Shown piece after piece: positions 18,932 through 27,378 of a stretch of 51,651 bases of DNA. A model generated the notes under the pieces. That model saw only the letters and a program-made list of their open reading frames with translations, made no database searches and was not told the origin of the DNA. This DNA comes from Streptomyces morookaense (GTDB taxonomy: Bacteria > Actinomycetota > Actinomycetes > Streptomycetales > Streptomycetaceae), in contig NZ_JABBXF010000019.1 in assembly GCF_013030945.1 (NCBI RefSeq), forward strand, positions 1-51,651. Direction: 5' to 3'. A program made the translations under genes and the position numbers. Each line of letters opens with the position of its first letter. Positions within the stretch are counted from its first letter, which is position 1.

Positions 18932-20581
18932 TTGAGTACCGAAGCGGGTTCGCACTCCAATTACCGCCGGACGCTCGGTCCGGTGGCCCTGACGGCCGTC
19001 GGCCTCGGGTCGATCATCGGTTCCGGCTGGCTCTTCGGCGCCCAGCGCGCCGCGGCCATCGCCGGTCCTGCGGCGATCCTCGCCTGGGTCATCGGAGCGG
19101 CCGTCGCACTGACCATTGCGCTCACCTACAGTGAGCTGGGCGCGATGTTCCCGAAGGCCGGCGGCATGGTCCGCTACGGCCAGCTCTCGCACGGCTCGCT
19201 CGCCGGCTACCTGGCGGCCTGGGCCAACTGGATCGCGATCGTCTCCGTCATCCCCGGCGAGGCGACCGCCTCCGTGCAGTACATGAGCTCCTGGAAGTGG
19301 GACTGGGCCAAGGCCCTCTACGACGGCAAGGAGCTGACCGGCAGCGGTGTCGCGCTGGCCTCCGTGCTGCTGCTCTTCTACTTCTTCCTCAACTGGTTCG
19401 CGATCACCCTGTTCGCGAAGACCAACAACGCGATCACGGTCTTCAAGGTCGTCGTCCCCGCGCTCACCGCGGGCGCGCTGATGCTGTCGCACTTCGACAC
19501 GCACAACATCGAGTCGGCCGGCGGCTTCACGCCGAACGGCTGGAGCTCGGTCTTCACCGCGGTCGCGCTCTCCGGCATCGTCTGGGCGTTCAACGGCTTC
19601 CAGTCCCCGCTGAACATGGCCGGCGAGGCCCGCAACCCGGGCAAGTCGCTGCCGAAGGCCGTCATCGGCTCGATCCTCATCGCGCTGGTCATCTACATCG
19701 CGCTGCAGGTCGCCTTCCTGATGGCCGTCCCGTCCTCCGACCTGGCCCAGCACGGCTGGTCCGGGCTCGGCAAGATGTACAAGTCGCCGCTGGCCGACCT
19801 GGCCATCGCCTGGGGCCTGAACTGGCTCGCCATCGTGCTGTACGCGGACGCCTTCATCTCCCCGTCCGGCACCGGCATGATCTACGCCGCCACCACCTCC
19901 CGGATGGTCCAGGGCGTCCAGGAGAACGGCCACCTGCCCGGCATCTTCGGCAAGGTCGACAAGAAGACCGGCGTCCCGCGCCCGGCCCTGCTGCTCAACC
20001 TGGGTGTCGCCTTCGTCTTCCTGGCCGTCTTCCGCGGCTGGGGCTCGCTCGCCGAGATCGTCTCGGTCGCGACCGTCATCTCGTACATCACCGGCCCCGT
20101 CGCCGTGATGTCGCTGCGCCGCATCGCCCCGGAGATCAAGCGTCCGGTCATGCTGCGCGCGATGCCCGTCATCGCGCCCGTCGCCATGACCTTCGGCTCC
20201 CTGGTCCTCTACTGGGCCCGCTGGCCGCTCACCGGCAAGGTCATCCTGATCATGGCCGTCGGCCTGCCGATCTGGGCCTGGTACGAGCTGCGCAAGCCGT
20301 GGGCCGAGCTCAAGCCGCACCTGCAGGCCGGCGTCTGGATGGTCGCCTACCTGCTCGTGATGGCCGCGGTCTCCTGGGCCGGCGGCACCGAGTTCGGCGG
20401 CAAGGGCTACCTCGCGCCCGGCTGGGACATCGCGGTCGTCGTCGTGATCGCCCTCGCCTTCTACATGTGGGGCGTGCGCAGCGCGTGGCGCAACCCCACC
20501 CTTGTGGAGACCGAGCAGGAGATGCTCGCCGCCGAACAGGCCGAGGCGGCCGCCGAGCCGGAGACCGAGAAGGTCAAGTAA
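18932..20581 (+). CDS. APC-family amino acid permease (aspartate/proton symporter-like)
   Basis: A 549-residue membrane protein with about 12-14 hydrophobic segments. TM1 carries the APC substrate loop (LTAVGLGSIIGSGWLFGAQR), followed by LTIALTYSELGAMFPKAGGM and the TM6 region SGIVWAFNGFQSPLNMAGEA. The charged C-terminal tail (EQEMLAAEQAEAAAEPETEK) is cytoplasmic. It resembles the AspT/YveA-like branch of the family. I choose the TTG at 18932 (LSTEAGSHSN) with AAGGAG about ten bases upstream. The longer frame from an upstream ATG adds 68 residues overlapping the two promoters. The GntR regulator upstream is a likely controller. Confidence 0.87.
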   Translation: MSTEAGSHSNYRRTLGPVALTAVGLGSIIGSGWLFGAQRAAAIAGPAAILAWVIGAAVALTIALTYSELGAMFPKAGGMVRYGQLSHGSLAGYLAAWANWIAIVSVIPGEATASVQYMSSWKWDWAKALYDGKELTGSGVALASVLLLFYFFLNWFAITLFAKTNNAITVFKVVVPALTAGALMLSHFDTHNIESAGGFTPNGWSSVFTAVALSGIVWAFNGFQSPLNMAGEARNPGKSLPKAVIGSILIALVIYIALQVAFLMAVPSSDLAQHGWSGLGKMYKSPLADLAIAWGLNWLAIVLYADAFISPSGTGMIYAATTSRMVQGVQENGHLPGIFGKVDKKTGVPRPALLLNLGVAFVFLAVFRGWGSLAEIVSVATVISYITGPVAVMSLRRIAPEIKRPVMLRAMPVIAPVAMTFGSLVLYWARWPLTGKVILIMAVGLPIWAWYELRKPWAELKPHLQAGVWMVAYLLVMAAVSWAGGTEFGGKGYLAPGWDIAVVVVIALAFYMWGVRSAWRNPTLVETEQEMLAAEQAEAAAEPETEKVK

Positions 20582-20591
20582 GCACGCGTGC

Positions 20592-20608
20592 GGCCACCCT
20601 CGGTGGCC
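20592..20608 (+). terminator. Short hairpin after the permease gene
   Basis: GGCCACC-CTC-GGTGGCC, a perfect 7-bp stem eleven bases past the permease stop. Confidence 0.6.
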
Positions 20609-20749
20609 AAATGCGTACCTCTTCGTGAAAACCCGTATCCGCTGCGTAAAGGTCGGGCGTACGCTCGGGCATATGCGGACTGCGGTTTCTTCGGGAGGCG
20701 CCGAAGGGCGTGCGCCGGTGCGCGCAGCTTCGGCGGGAGGGCAGGGGCG

Positions 20750-20929
20750 ATGACTGACACCGGACCGGTCCTGCCCTGGCTGGTGATCCGCCAGGACGAG
20801 AACGGCAACCGCTACCGCGTCGGGCGCTATGCGACCCGGACGGAGGCCGAGCGCGTTGCCGACCGGCTGGACGCCCACGGCAACCGGCAGCTCTACATCG
20901 TGGAGCGGGTGGGCAGGGCGGTTTCCTAG
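20750..20929 (+). CDS. Small SPOR-domain-like protein
   Basis: A 59-residue protein (MTDTGPVLPWLVIRQDENGN...) containing a minimal SPOR-like beta-alpha-beta unit: RYRVGRYATRTEAERVADRL and a C-terminal strand QLYIVERVG. Similar 55-65-residue proteins are common in Streptomyces (from memory). SPOR domains bind denuded peptidoglycan glycan strands, but this copy has no signal peptide or membrane segment, so a cytoplasmic role is more likely. GGGAGG and CAGGGG lie upstream of the ATG. The longer open frame upstream is not supported by codon bias. Confidence 0.82.
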   Translation: MTDTGPVLPWLVIRQDENGNRYRVGRYATRTEAERVADRLDAHGNRQLYIVERVGRAVS

Positions 20930-20942
20930 CCCCGCACGGACC

Positions 20943-20977
20943 ATTTCCCCGTGCCCCTTCGGGGGCGCGGGGAAATT
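20943..20977. terminator. Terminator between the SPOR and NUDIX genes
   Basis: Stem ATTTCCCCG-t-GCCCC / GGGGGC-GCGGGGAAAT around a TTC loop, 14 bases past the SPOR gene stop. Confidence 0.8.
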
Positions 20978-20992
20978 TCGTAGGAGCGCCTA

Positions 20993-20998
20993 GACTTT
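20993..20998 (+). promoter_or_regulatory. -10 element for leaderless NUDIX gene
   Basis: TAGACT ends six bases before the ATG of the NUDIX gene, which has no Shine-Dalgarno. Confidence 0.55.
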
Positions 20999-21004
20999 CC
21001 CGCC

Positions 21005-21409
21005 ATGGCTACGGTGCGTGTGGTGGTGGGCGGAGCGGTCTTCGACCGGGGGCGGCTGCTGGCCGCGCGGCGCAGTGCCCCGCCCGAGCTGGCCGGCCGG
21101 TGGGAGCTGCCCGGCGGGAAGCTGGAGCCCGGCGAGACGCCCCAGGAGGCGCTCGTGCGGGAGTTGCGCGAGGAACTGGGCATCGAGGCCGAGCCGCTGG
21201 AGCGCATCGCCGGGGAGTGGCCGCTGAAGCCCGGATACGTCCTCCAGGTGTGGACGGCCCGGGTGCTGTCGGGCGAGGCCCGCCCGCTCGAGGACCACGA
21301 CGAACTACGCTGGCTCGCCCCCGGCCGGGTCGACGAGGTCGACTGGCTGGACCAGGACCGCCCCGCGGTGGCCGCCGCCGCACGGCTGCTGGAGAAGCTG
21401 CCCCGGTGA
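21005..21409 (+). CDS. NUDIX hydrolase, MutT type
   Basis: A 134-residue NUDIX pyrophosphohydrolase. The NUDIX box runs through GKLEPGETPQEALVREL then REELGI (about residues 38-60), keeping the conserved Gly, Glu and REx2EE residues that bind metal. It resembles MutT/8-oxo-dGTP diphosphatase and CTP pyrophosphohydrolase (RWELPGGK before the box, and a late HDELRWL). A role in cleaning the nucleotide pool is likely but the substrate is not proven. Predicted leaderless. Confidence 0.9.
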   Translation: MATVRVVVGGAVFDRGRLLAARRSAPPELAGRWELPGGKLEPGETPQEALVRELREELGIEAEPLERIAGEWPLKPGYVLQVWTARVLSGEARPLEDHDELRWLAPGRVDEVDWLDQDRPAVAAAARLLEKLPR

Positions 21410-21502
21410 AGCGGCGCAGGGTCCCCCCTGCACAGGGTCTCCACTACGCCGAACGTGGCATGCTCCGCGGACAGACGCCGCAGAACACGATAGGCCGCCC
21501 CC

Positions 21503-21550
21503 CATACCGGGTATGTGCTGATTATTATCCCCAAAGCCGGTCATACCGGC
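21503..21550 (+). promoter_or_regulatory. Pair of palindromes sharing CATACCGG
   Basis: CATACC-G-GGTATG (21503-21515) and GCCGGT-CAT-ACCGGC (21536-21550) are both perfect. They share CATACCGG in direct orientation 39 bases apart, with an A/T-rich stretch between, just upstream of the anti-sigma-type gene. Candidate operator pair. Confidence 0.45.
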
Positions 21551-21580
21551 GGGGCCGCAGCGGTCTGGGATGTGGTCGGC

Positions 21581-21994
21581 GTGAGCGACAGCGCAGGGAC
21601 CCTGGCATCGACGCCCGGATTCGCCGAGTGGACCTTTCCCGCCGAGGCCGGCGCCGTGCGCACGGCACGCACCCTCGTCCGCGACACCCTGCGGGAATGG
21701 GGCCTCGACGCGGTCACGGACGTGACGGTCCTGCTGGTCAGCGAGCTGGTCACCAACTCCCTGCGGTACGCCAGCGGCCCCATCGGCGTCCGGATGTACT
21801 CGCACGCCGGCCCCACCCTGCTCGTCGAGGTCTCCGACCCCGTGCCCGACCCGCCCCGCGAGCGCCCCGCGGGCGCCGACGACGAGGGCGGCCGCGGACT
21901 CCAGCTCGTCGCCCTGGCCTCACGGCGCTGGGGCACCCGGCCCGCGACCACCGGCAAAACGGTGTGGTTCGAGCTGAGCTTGCCGACTTCCTGA
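21581..21994 (+). CDS. Anti-sigma-factor-type ATP-binding protein (RsbW-like HATPase)
   Basis: A stand-alone GHKL ATPase of about 137 residues. The N box is VLLVSELVTNSLRYA (E and N for Mg-ATP), followed by VEVSDPVPDPP and a glycine-rich DDEGGRGLQLV lid, and the C-terminal TGKTVWFEL typical of Streptomyces RsbW-like proteins. These usually bind a sigma factor or phosphorylate an STAS anti-anti-sigma factor. The start is uncertain: GTG at 21581 (VSDSAGTLAST) is chosen; GTG at 21572 or 21515 is possible. The next gene is a SpoIIE-type phosphatase, the natural antagonist of such kinases. Confidence 0.86.
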   Translation: MSDSAGTLASTPGFAEWTFPAEAGAVRTARTLVRDTLREWGLDAVTDVTVLLVSELVTNSLRYASGPIGVRMYSHAGPTLLVEVSDPVPDPPRERPAGADDEGGRGLQLVALASRRWGTRPATTGKTVWFELSLPTS

Positions 21995-22122
21995 CACGGG
22001 GAGAAGACATAGCGGGTTGAGACCGTGCTGTGATCGTGAAGTCCGTGTTCCGAGGGCCCGCCGTGCTGGATACTCGGGCTTCTGATGCCGGTGCGAGCAC
22101 ATGAGCCGGAGGGGACGGGCAC

Positions 22123-24708
22123 GTGAGCGAAAAGCCAGCGGGTACTGCAGGGGGCGGTCCGGAGGGTACGGGCGCCACGGCGATGTGGCAGAACAGTCCG
22201 CCCGGTTCCCTCTACGACCACATCCGTGTGGCGGCGTTCTCGCTGGGCCCCGACGGGCGGATCGAGCAGTGGAGCGAGCGGGCCGCCGAACTGTTCGGCA
22301 TAACGGCCCGGCAGGCCGTCGGCAGGGATCCGCTGGACGTGCTCGCCCCCGCACCGACCGCGCGCCGCAGGCCGCTGACCGACACCCCGTTCCTGGGCGA
22401 GGGCGGCCTCGACGGACGGGCCTGGACCGGCCTCGTGCCCTATCAGCGCGGCGACGACAGCCGGCAGCAGGGCCTGGCCGAGATCTATGTGATGCCCGGC
22501 GAGAACCGGCGCGGCGAACGCTCGGCGCTCTGTGTGGCCGTCGACGTCAGGGCGCTGCGCGGAATAGAGACCGACATTGCCGCTTCGGAAGCCGTTTTCG
22601 GCCAATCTCCGCTCGGCTTCTTCTTCGTCGGCACGGACCTGACCCTGCTGCGCGTCAACGAGAGTTTCGCCCAGGCTTTCGGCCGCCCCGCCGACTGGCA
22701 CCGCGGCCGCACCCCGCACGACTTCCTGCCCCGCATCGAGGCCGAGCGGCTGACGGCCGCGCTGCGCCAGGTCCTCGACACCGGAAAGCCGGTGGCGGAC
22801 CTTCAGCTCGTCGGGCCCGTGCCCGGCCGGCACGAGCGGCGCCGCTGGTCGGTGTCGCTGTACCGGCTGCACAGCGGCAGCGGGCGGCCGATCGGGGTGG
22901 CCGCGATCGCCACCGACGTCACCGGGCGGCGCCGGGCCGAGCGCGAGGCCGCGGGGGTGCGCCGCAACCTCGCGCTGCTCAACGAGGCGGGCGCGCGCAT
23001 CGGCAACTCGCTCGACCTGGAGACCACCGCCCGCGAGCTGCTGGACGTCGCCGTCCCGCAGTTCTGCGACCTCGCCTCCGTCGACCTCTACCAGGGCCTG
23101 CTCGTCGGCGACGAGGCGCCGCCCGGACTCGCCGACGGCAGCGGGGAGTTGCGGCGCGTCGCCTACTCCAGCGCGGTCTCCGGGGTGCCGGTCGACGCGG
23201 ACCACAAGTCCGTCCAGGTCGGCGAGGTGCACCGGTACCCGTTCCACTCGCCCTGCGCCCAGGCGCTGCGCACCGCCCATGTGCAGAACGTCCCCTGCCG
23301 CGAGGGCGACGAGGGCGGCGGCCCGGAGCTGGGCGCCGTCGTGCAGTCCACGCTGGCCGTGCCGATGGTCGCCCGGGACACCGTGGTGGGGCTGGCCCAG
23401 TTCTCCCGCACGAAGGGCAGCGAGCCGTTCGGCGAGCGCGACACCGCGCTCGCCGTCGAGCTGGCGGCCCGCGCGGCCGTCTGCATCGACAACGCCCGGC
23501 TCTACCGGCGCGAGCACGAGCGGGCGCTGATCCTCCAGCGCAGCCTGCTGCCCCCGGGCGACCCCGAGGCCGCGGGCCTCGACATCGCCTGCCGCTACCT
23601 GCCCGGCAACGCGGCCACGGAGATCGGCGGTGATTGGTTCGACGTCATCGAACTGCCCGGGCACCGCACCGCCCTGGTCGTCGGCGACGTCATGGGACGC
23701 GGTCTGCGGGCGGCCGTCGCCATGGGCGAACTGCGCACCGCCGTCCGCACGTTGGCCATGCTCGACCTGGAGCCCGCCGAGGTGCTCTCCGCGCTCGACG
23801 AGATCGCCCACGGCCTCGGCCGGCCCGGCGGCAAGCAGTCCGCCCCGCGCGGGGTGCGCGGCAGCATCCGGCCCTCCGACCTCTCCGAGGTCTACCTGGC
23901 CACCTGCGTCTACGCCGTCTACGACCCGGTCACCCGGCGCTGCACGGTGGCCAACGCCGGGCATCTGCCGCCCGTCCTGGTCGAGGAGGGCGAGCCCGCG
24001 ATGCTGCTGGACGTGCCGCCGGGCATGCCGCTGGGCGTCGGGGGCGAGCCCTTCGAGGAGACGGTCGTCGAGCTCCCCGAGGGCGCGCTGCTCGCCCTCT
24101 ACACCGACGGCCTGGTCGAGTCCCGGGACCATCCGCTGGACGAGGGCCTGGAGGCGTTCCGCGAGGCCCTGCACGATCCGGGGCGGCCGCTGGAGGATGT
24201 CTGCGACCATGTGCTGGGCGCCCTCGACACCCACCATGGCGAGGACGACATCGCCCTGCTCATGGCCAAGGTGCGCGGCCTGCCGCCGGACCGGGTCGGG
24301 GACTGGACGCTGGCCCCCGAGCCCCGCTCGGTCGCCCGCGCCCGTGAGCTGGCCCGCGACCAGCTGACGGCCTGGGAGCTGGACGACCTCGTCGACACCA
24401 CCGAGCTCCTCGTCAGCGAGCTCGTCACCAACGCGCTGCGGTACGGCGAGGGCGAGATCCGGCTGCGGCTGCTGCTGGACCGGACGCTGGTGTGCGAGGT
24501 GTGGGACGGGGGGCTGGTGCAGCCGAGGCGCCGTCGGGCGCGCGATACCGACGAGGGCGGGCGGGGGCTTCAGCTCGTCGGGCTGTTGAGTGCGGCGTGG
24601 GGGAGTCGGCGGATTCCCCGGGGGAAGACGGTGTGGTTCGAAATGGCGTTGCCGGATGGGGATTCGGTGCCGCCGGATGCGGTTGAGGCGTTGCTCAGCC
24701 TGTATTGA
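22123..24708 (+). CDS. PAS-PAS-GAF-PP2C-HATPase multidomain phosphatase (SpoIIE family)
   Basis: An 861-residue signalling protein. Two PAS domains (about 30-150 and 153-268) are followed by a GAF domain (about 275-460), a SpoIIE/PP2C phosphatase (about 470-710) and a C-terminal HATPase (about 725-855). PP2C metal-binding aspartates are in IGGDWFDVIEL, VVGDVMGRGLRAA, ALYTDGLVESRD and HHGEDDIALL; NAGHLPPVLVEEG is also typical. The HATPase has LLVSELVTNALRYG and DTDEGGRGLQLVGLL, closely like the preceding gene product. It would dephosphorylate an anti-anti-sigma factor in response to small signals sensed by PAS/GAF. GTG start with GGAGG upstream. Confidence 0.93.
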   Translation: MSEKPAGTAGGGPEGTGATAMWQNSPPGSLYDHIRVAAFSLGPDGRIEQWSERAAELFGITARQAVGRDPLDVLAPAPTARRRPLTDTPFLGEGGLDGRAWTGLVPYQRGDDSRQQGLAEIYVMPGENRRGERSALCVAVDVRALRGIETDIAASEAVFGQSPLGFFFVGTDLTLLRVNESFAQAFGRPADWHRGRTPHDFLPRIEAERLTAALRQVLDTGKPVADLQLVGPVPGRHERRRWSVSLYRLHSGSGRPIGVAAIATDVTGRRRAEREAAGVRRNLALLNEAGARIGNSLDLETTARELLDVAVPQFCDLASVDLYQGLLVGDEAPPGLADGSGELRRVAYSSAVSGVPVDADHKSVQVGEVHRYPFHSPCAQALRTAHVQNVPCREGDEGGGPELGAVVQSTLAVPMVARDTVVGLAQFSRTKGSEPFGERDTALAVELAARAAVCIDNARLYRREHERALILQRSLLPPGDPEAAGLDIACRYLPGNAATEIGGDWFDVIELPGHRTALVVGDVMGRGLRAAVAMGELRTAVRTLAMLDLEPAEVLSALDEIAHGLGRPGGKQSAPRGVRGSIRPSDLSEVYLATCVYAVYDPVTRRCTVANAGHLPPVLVEEGEPAMLLDVPPGMPLGVGGEPFEETVVELPEGALLALYTDGLVESRDHPLDEGLEAFREALHDPGRPLEDVCDHVLGALDTHHGEDDIALLMAKVRGLPPDRVGDWTLAPEPRSVARARELARDQLTAWELDDLVDTTELLVSELVTNALRYGEGEIRLRLLLDRTLVCEVWDGGLVQPRRRRARDTDEGGRGLQLVGLLSAAWGSRRIPRGKTVWFEMALPDGDSVPPDAVEALLSLY

Positions 24709-24724
24709 GGGTGCGGGCGCGATG

Positions 24725-26521
24725 TCATGCCCCCAACCGCCCCCTCGTCGAGCCGCCTCCGAAAGTCGGTGGCAGGAGGCCCGCGAGGATGATGCCGCCC
24801 AGGAGGGCCGCGCCCACGCCGTGGGTGGGGGTGTTGTAGCCGGCCACGTCGCGTTCGGCCAGGGTGCGGGCCTCGTGGGCCAGGGCCGTGGCGCGGGCGG
24901 CCTCGGCGGGGTCGCCGCGGGCCGGGGCCAGGCGGCGTTCCGCCTCGGCCAGCAGGGTGCGGGCCCGGCAGCCGACCGCGCCCCGGTGCGTGGCGATGAA
25001 GTCCCGTGCCGCGGCGGTCTCGCTGCGGGCGGCCGTCAGGGGGTCGAGGGTGCGGATCACATGGCGGGGGTCCTGCGCGTCGTCCGCCATGGTGCGGAGC
25101 GCGGCGTGCAACCGGGCCGTGGCGCCCGTGAGTTCGCGGACGTGCCGGAGTGCGGCGGTGACCAGGGTGCGGGCCTGGGCGAGGGCGGCCTCGGCGGCGC
25201 GGAGGGAGACGACGGCCTGTTCCGCGTCCCCGCCGGCCAGGGCGGCCCGGGCCTCGGTGAGCGCGGCGCCGGCGAAGGCGAGGCGGGCGCGGGCCTCGGC
25301 CGGGTGGCGGGCGACGGGGGCGAGGGCGGCCTCGGGGCAGTGCGCGGCGACGGCCGCCAGCGCCGCCTCGGCGGTGCGCAGGCGCGGGGTCAGGGCGCGG
25401 GCCGCCGCCTCGGCCCGTACGAGCAGTGCGGCTGCGTTGGCCCGTATGCCGCGGAGCCGGTCGAAGGCGGTGGACTCCGCGTCCAGGCGGCGGTTGGCGC
25501 TGGTGCAGCGGGAGCAGATGCCGTCCAGGGCGTGCCGCCGGACGTCCTCGTCCTCGTACGGCGCGTCGTCCAGCTGCTGCCGGAGCCGGAAGGCGTCGGC
25601 CAGTTCGCTGCGGGCCCAGTCCACGGCCTCGGCGAAGGGGCGGGTCGCCGCGGGGCCCAACTGGGTGGTGGCGAAGTGGAGTTCCTCGGCGCTGGTGCGG
25701 ACCGCGTCGTCGGTGTCGACGAGGTTGCGGCAGGCCTCCACGTCCAGGTCGGCGAGCGGGGTCAGCGGCTGGGCCATCCGGGCGAGCCCGGCCGGGGTGG
25801 CCGTGGCGACCAGTGGGTACGCGGCCTCCTCCGGGTACCCGACTGCGCGGCGGCGCCGGGCGGCGTAGCGCGAGGCGAGGTAGAGCCCGCCCAGGCAGAG
25901 CCCGCCGCCCGCGGCCACCGGGACCCAGACCCGGCGGTCGCCGGGCAGCAGCCCGTCCCCGCCCGGGTCGCTGCTGCCGGGCTTGATGAGCGGGGTGCGG
26001 ACCGGCTCGCCGCGCAGCACGGCGCGGTAGCCGTCGGCGGCGCCGATGGCGGCGCCGGCCCAGTCGTGCTCCTTGAGGGCGGGGGAGATGGCCAGGGCGG
26101 CCACGGTGGAGAGCTGGTCCTGGCGGAAGCCGGAGTCCTCGGCGGCGGAGACGGCGTACTGGCGGCCGGAGGTGGAGATGGCGAGCAGGACGTCGTGGGG
26201 GCCGAGGCCGTTGCGGTCGGCGGTGGCGTCGGCCCAGTCGTGGGCGGCCCGGCCGGAGAAGTCGTGGACGTAGGTGACGTACAGCTGGATGTGCTGGGTG
26301 GCGTGCAGCCGGTCCAGGGCGGCCTCGACCTGGCCGCGGCGGTGCCCGAGGGCGCCGACCGTGTCGGTGATGCGGCCGCCGGAGTCCAGGTCGAGAGGGG
26401 TGTCGGCGCGGGCGGACGCGGCGGGGAACAGGAGGATGCACAACGCGGAGAGGGCGGCGGCGACCAGGGCCATGCCGGGGCGCGCCGCGGGTCGTTCGCA
26501 CCGCGTCGAGGGCCGCGTCAC
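24725..26521 (-). CDS. TPM-domain membrane protein
   Basis: A 598-residue exported membrane protein. An N-terminal signal (MALVAAALSALCILLFPAAS, cleavage near ARA-D) is followed by a TPM domain (about 45-165: ITDTVGALGHRRGQVEAALD, IQLYVTYVHDFSGRAAHDWA, DVLLAISTSGRQYAVSA), a membrane segment near 195-220, then about 350 residues rich in Ala/Arg/Glu predicted to be helical or coiled-coil, and a last membrane segment (GVGAALLGGIILAGLLPP) with Gly-rich tail. TPM domains are linked to phosphatase activity and photosystem repair in plants; in Streptomyces the role is unknown. It is convergent with the SpoIIE-type gene, 16 bases apart. Confidence 0.88.
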   Translation of the reverse strand: MTRPSTRCERPAARPGMALVAAALSALCILLFPAASARADTPLDLDSGGRITDTVGALGHRRGQVEAALDRLHATQHIQLYVTYVHDFSGRAAHDWADATADRNGLGPHDVLLAISTSGRQYAVSAAEDSGFRQDQLSTVAALAISPALKEHDWAGAAIGAADGYRAVLRGEPVRTPLIKPGSSDPGGDGLLPGDRRVWVPVAAGGGLCLGGLYLASRYAARRRRAVGYPEEAAYPLVATATPAGLARMAQPLTPLADLDVEACRNLVDTDDAVRTSAEELHFATTQLGPAATRPFAEAVDWARSELADAFRLRQQLDDAPYEDEDVRRHALDGICSRCTSANRRLDAESTAFDRLRGIRANAAALLVRAEAAARALTPRLRTAEAALAAVAAHCPEAALAPVARHPAEARARLAFAGAALTEARAALAGGDAEQAVVSLRAAEAALAQARTLVTAALRHVRELTGATARLHAALRTMADDAQDPRHVIRTLDPLTAARSETAAARDFIATHRGAVGCRARTLLAEAERRLAPARGDPAEAARATALAHEARTLAERDVAGYNTPTHGVGAALLGGIILAGLLPPTFGGGSTRGRLGA

Positions 26522-26610
26522 ATTTTGGAGCGTATGACCGGAATCGCCGGGCCGCTACTCCTGGCAGCTGTCCGGTTGCTGTGCGTGGTGGTGTGCGCCC
26601 TCTGCCCCGG

Positions 26611-27378
26611 CTACCTGCTGCGTCGTCCGATCCGGTTGCCGAGCCAGACGAGCGGGTCGTAGCTGCGGTCCACCACCCTCTCCTTGAGCGGGATCAGTGC
26701 GTTGTCCGTGATGCGGATGTGCTCGGGGCACACCTCCGTGCAGCACTTGGTGATGTTGCAGTAGCCGAGCCCGTGCTCCTCGCGCGCCCCGCGCTTCCGG
26801 TCGGTGCCGGTCTCCTCCGCCGCGTCCAGCGGGTGCATGTCCAGCTCGGCGATCCGCATCAGGAAGCGCGGCCCCGCGAACACCTGCTTGTTCTCCTCGT
26901 GGTCGCGGACCACGTGGCAGGTGTTCTGGCACAGGAAGCACTCGATGCACTTGCGGAACTCCTGCACCCGGTTGACGTCCTCCTGCATCATCCGGTACTC
27001 GCCCGCCTTCACCCCGGGCGGCGGCACGAAGGACGGGACCTCGCGGGCCTTCGTGTAGTTGTACGAGACGTCCGTGACCAGGTCGCGCAGCACCGGGAAG
27101 GCGCGCATCGGGGTCACGGTGATCGTCTCCGCGGGGTCGAAGACGGACATCCGCGTCATGCACATCAGCCGCGGGCGCCCGTTGATCTCCGCACTGCACG
27201 AACCGCACTTGCCCGCCTTGCAGTTCCAGCGGACGGCCAGGTCGGGGGCGGTGGTGGCCTGGATGCGGTGGACGATGTCGAGGACGACCTCCCCCTCGTG
27301 CACATCCACCTCGTAGTCGACGAGGCCGCCGCCCTCGGCGTCACCCCGCCACACCTTGAAGCGGCCCTGGTAGGTCAT
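26611..27378 (-). CDS. sdhB: Succinate dehydrogenase/fumarate reductase iron-sulfur subunit
   Basis: A 255-residue iron-sulfur subunit passing electrons from the flavoprotein to the membrane quinone site. The [2Fe-2S] ligands are in NCKAGKCGSCSAEI plus a later RLMCMT; [4Fe-4S] and [3Fe-4S] ligands are in RKCIECFLCQNTC and NITKCCTEVCPEHI. The ATG at 27378 (MTYQGRFKVW) overlaps the sdhA stop as ATGA, indicating translational coupling. The family, with the 274-residue anchor and 650-residue flavoprotein, matches the Sdh1-type complex of mycobacteria. Confidence 0.95.
   Translation of the reverse strand: MTYQGRFKVWRGDAEGGGLVDYEVDVHEGEVVLDIVHRIQATTAPDLAVRWNCKAGKCGSCSAEINGRPRLMCMTRMSVFDPAETITVTPMRAFPVLRDLVTDVSYNYTKAREVPSFVPPPGVKAGEYRMMQEDVNRVQEFRKCIECFLCQNTCHVVRDHEENKQVFAGPRFLMRIAELDMHPLDAAEETGTDRKRGAREEHGLGYCNITKCCTEVCPEHIRITDNALIPLKERVVDRSYDPLVWLGNRIGRRSR

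Noticed and set aside
18731..20944. A 737-codon minus-strand frame over the permease gene
   Set aside because: Antisense shadow of the APC permease and SPOR genes, with Asp/Gly/Arg-rich non-protein-like composition.
20943..20977. Another copy of the dispersed repeat
   Set aside because: It has a similar GC-rich hairpin with CCCC/GGGG arms but lacks the conserved GGTTGCTCGCGCAG part, so it is listed only as a terminator.
21541..24237. A 898-codon minus-strand frame over the phosphatase gene
   Set aside because: Shadow of the PP2C gene; the translated sequence has no domain and extreme Gly/Arg/Val bias.
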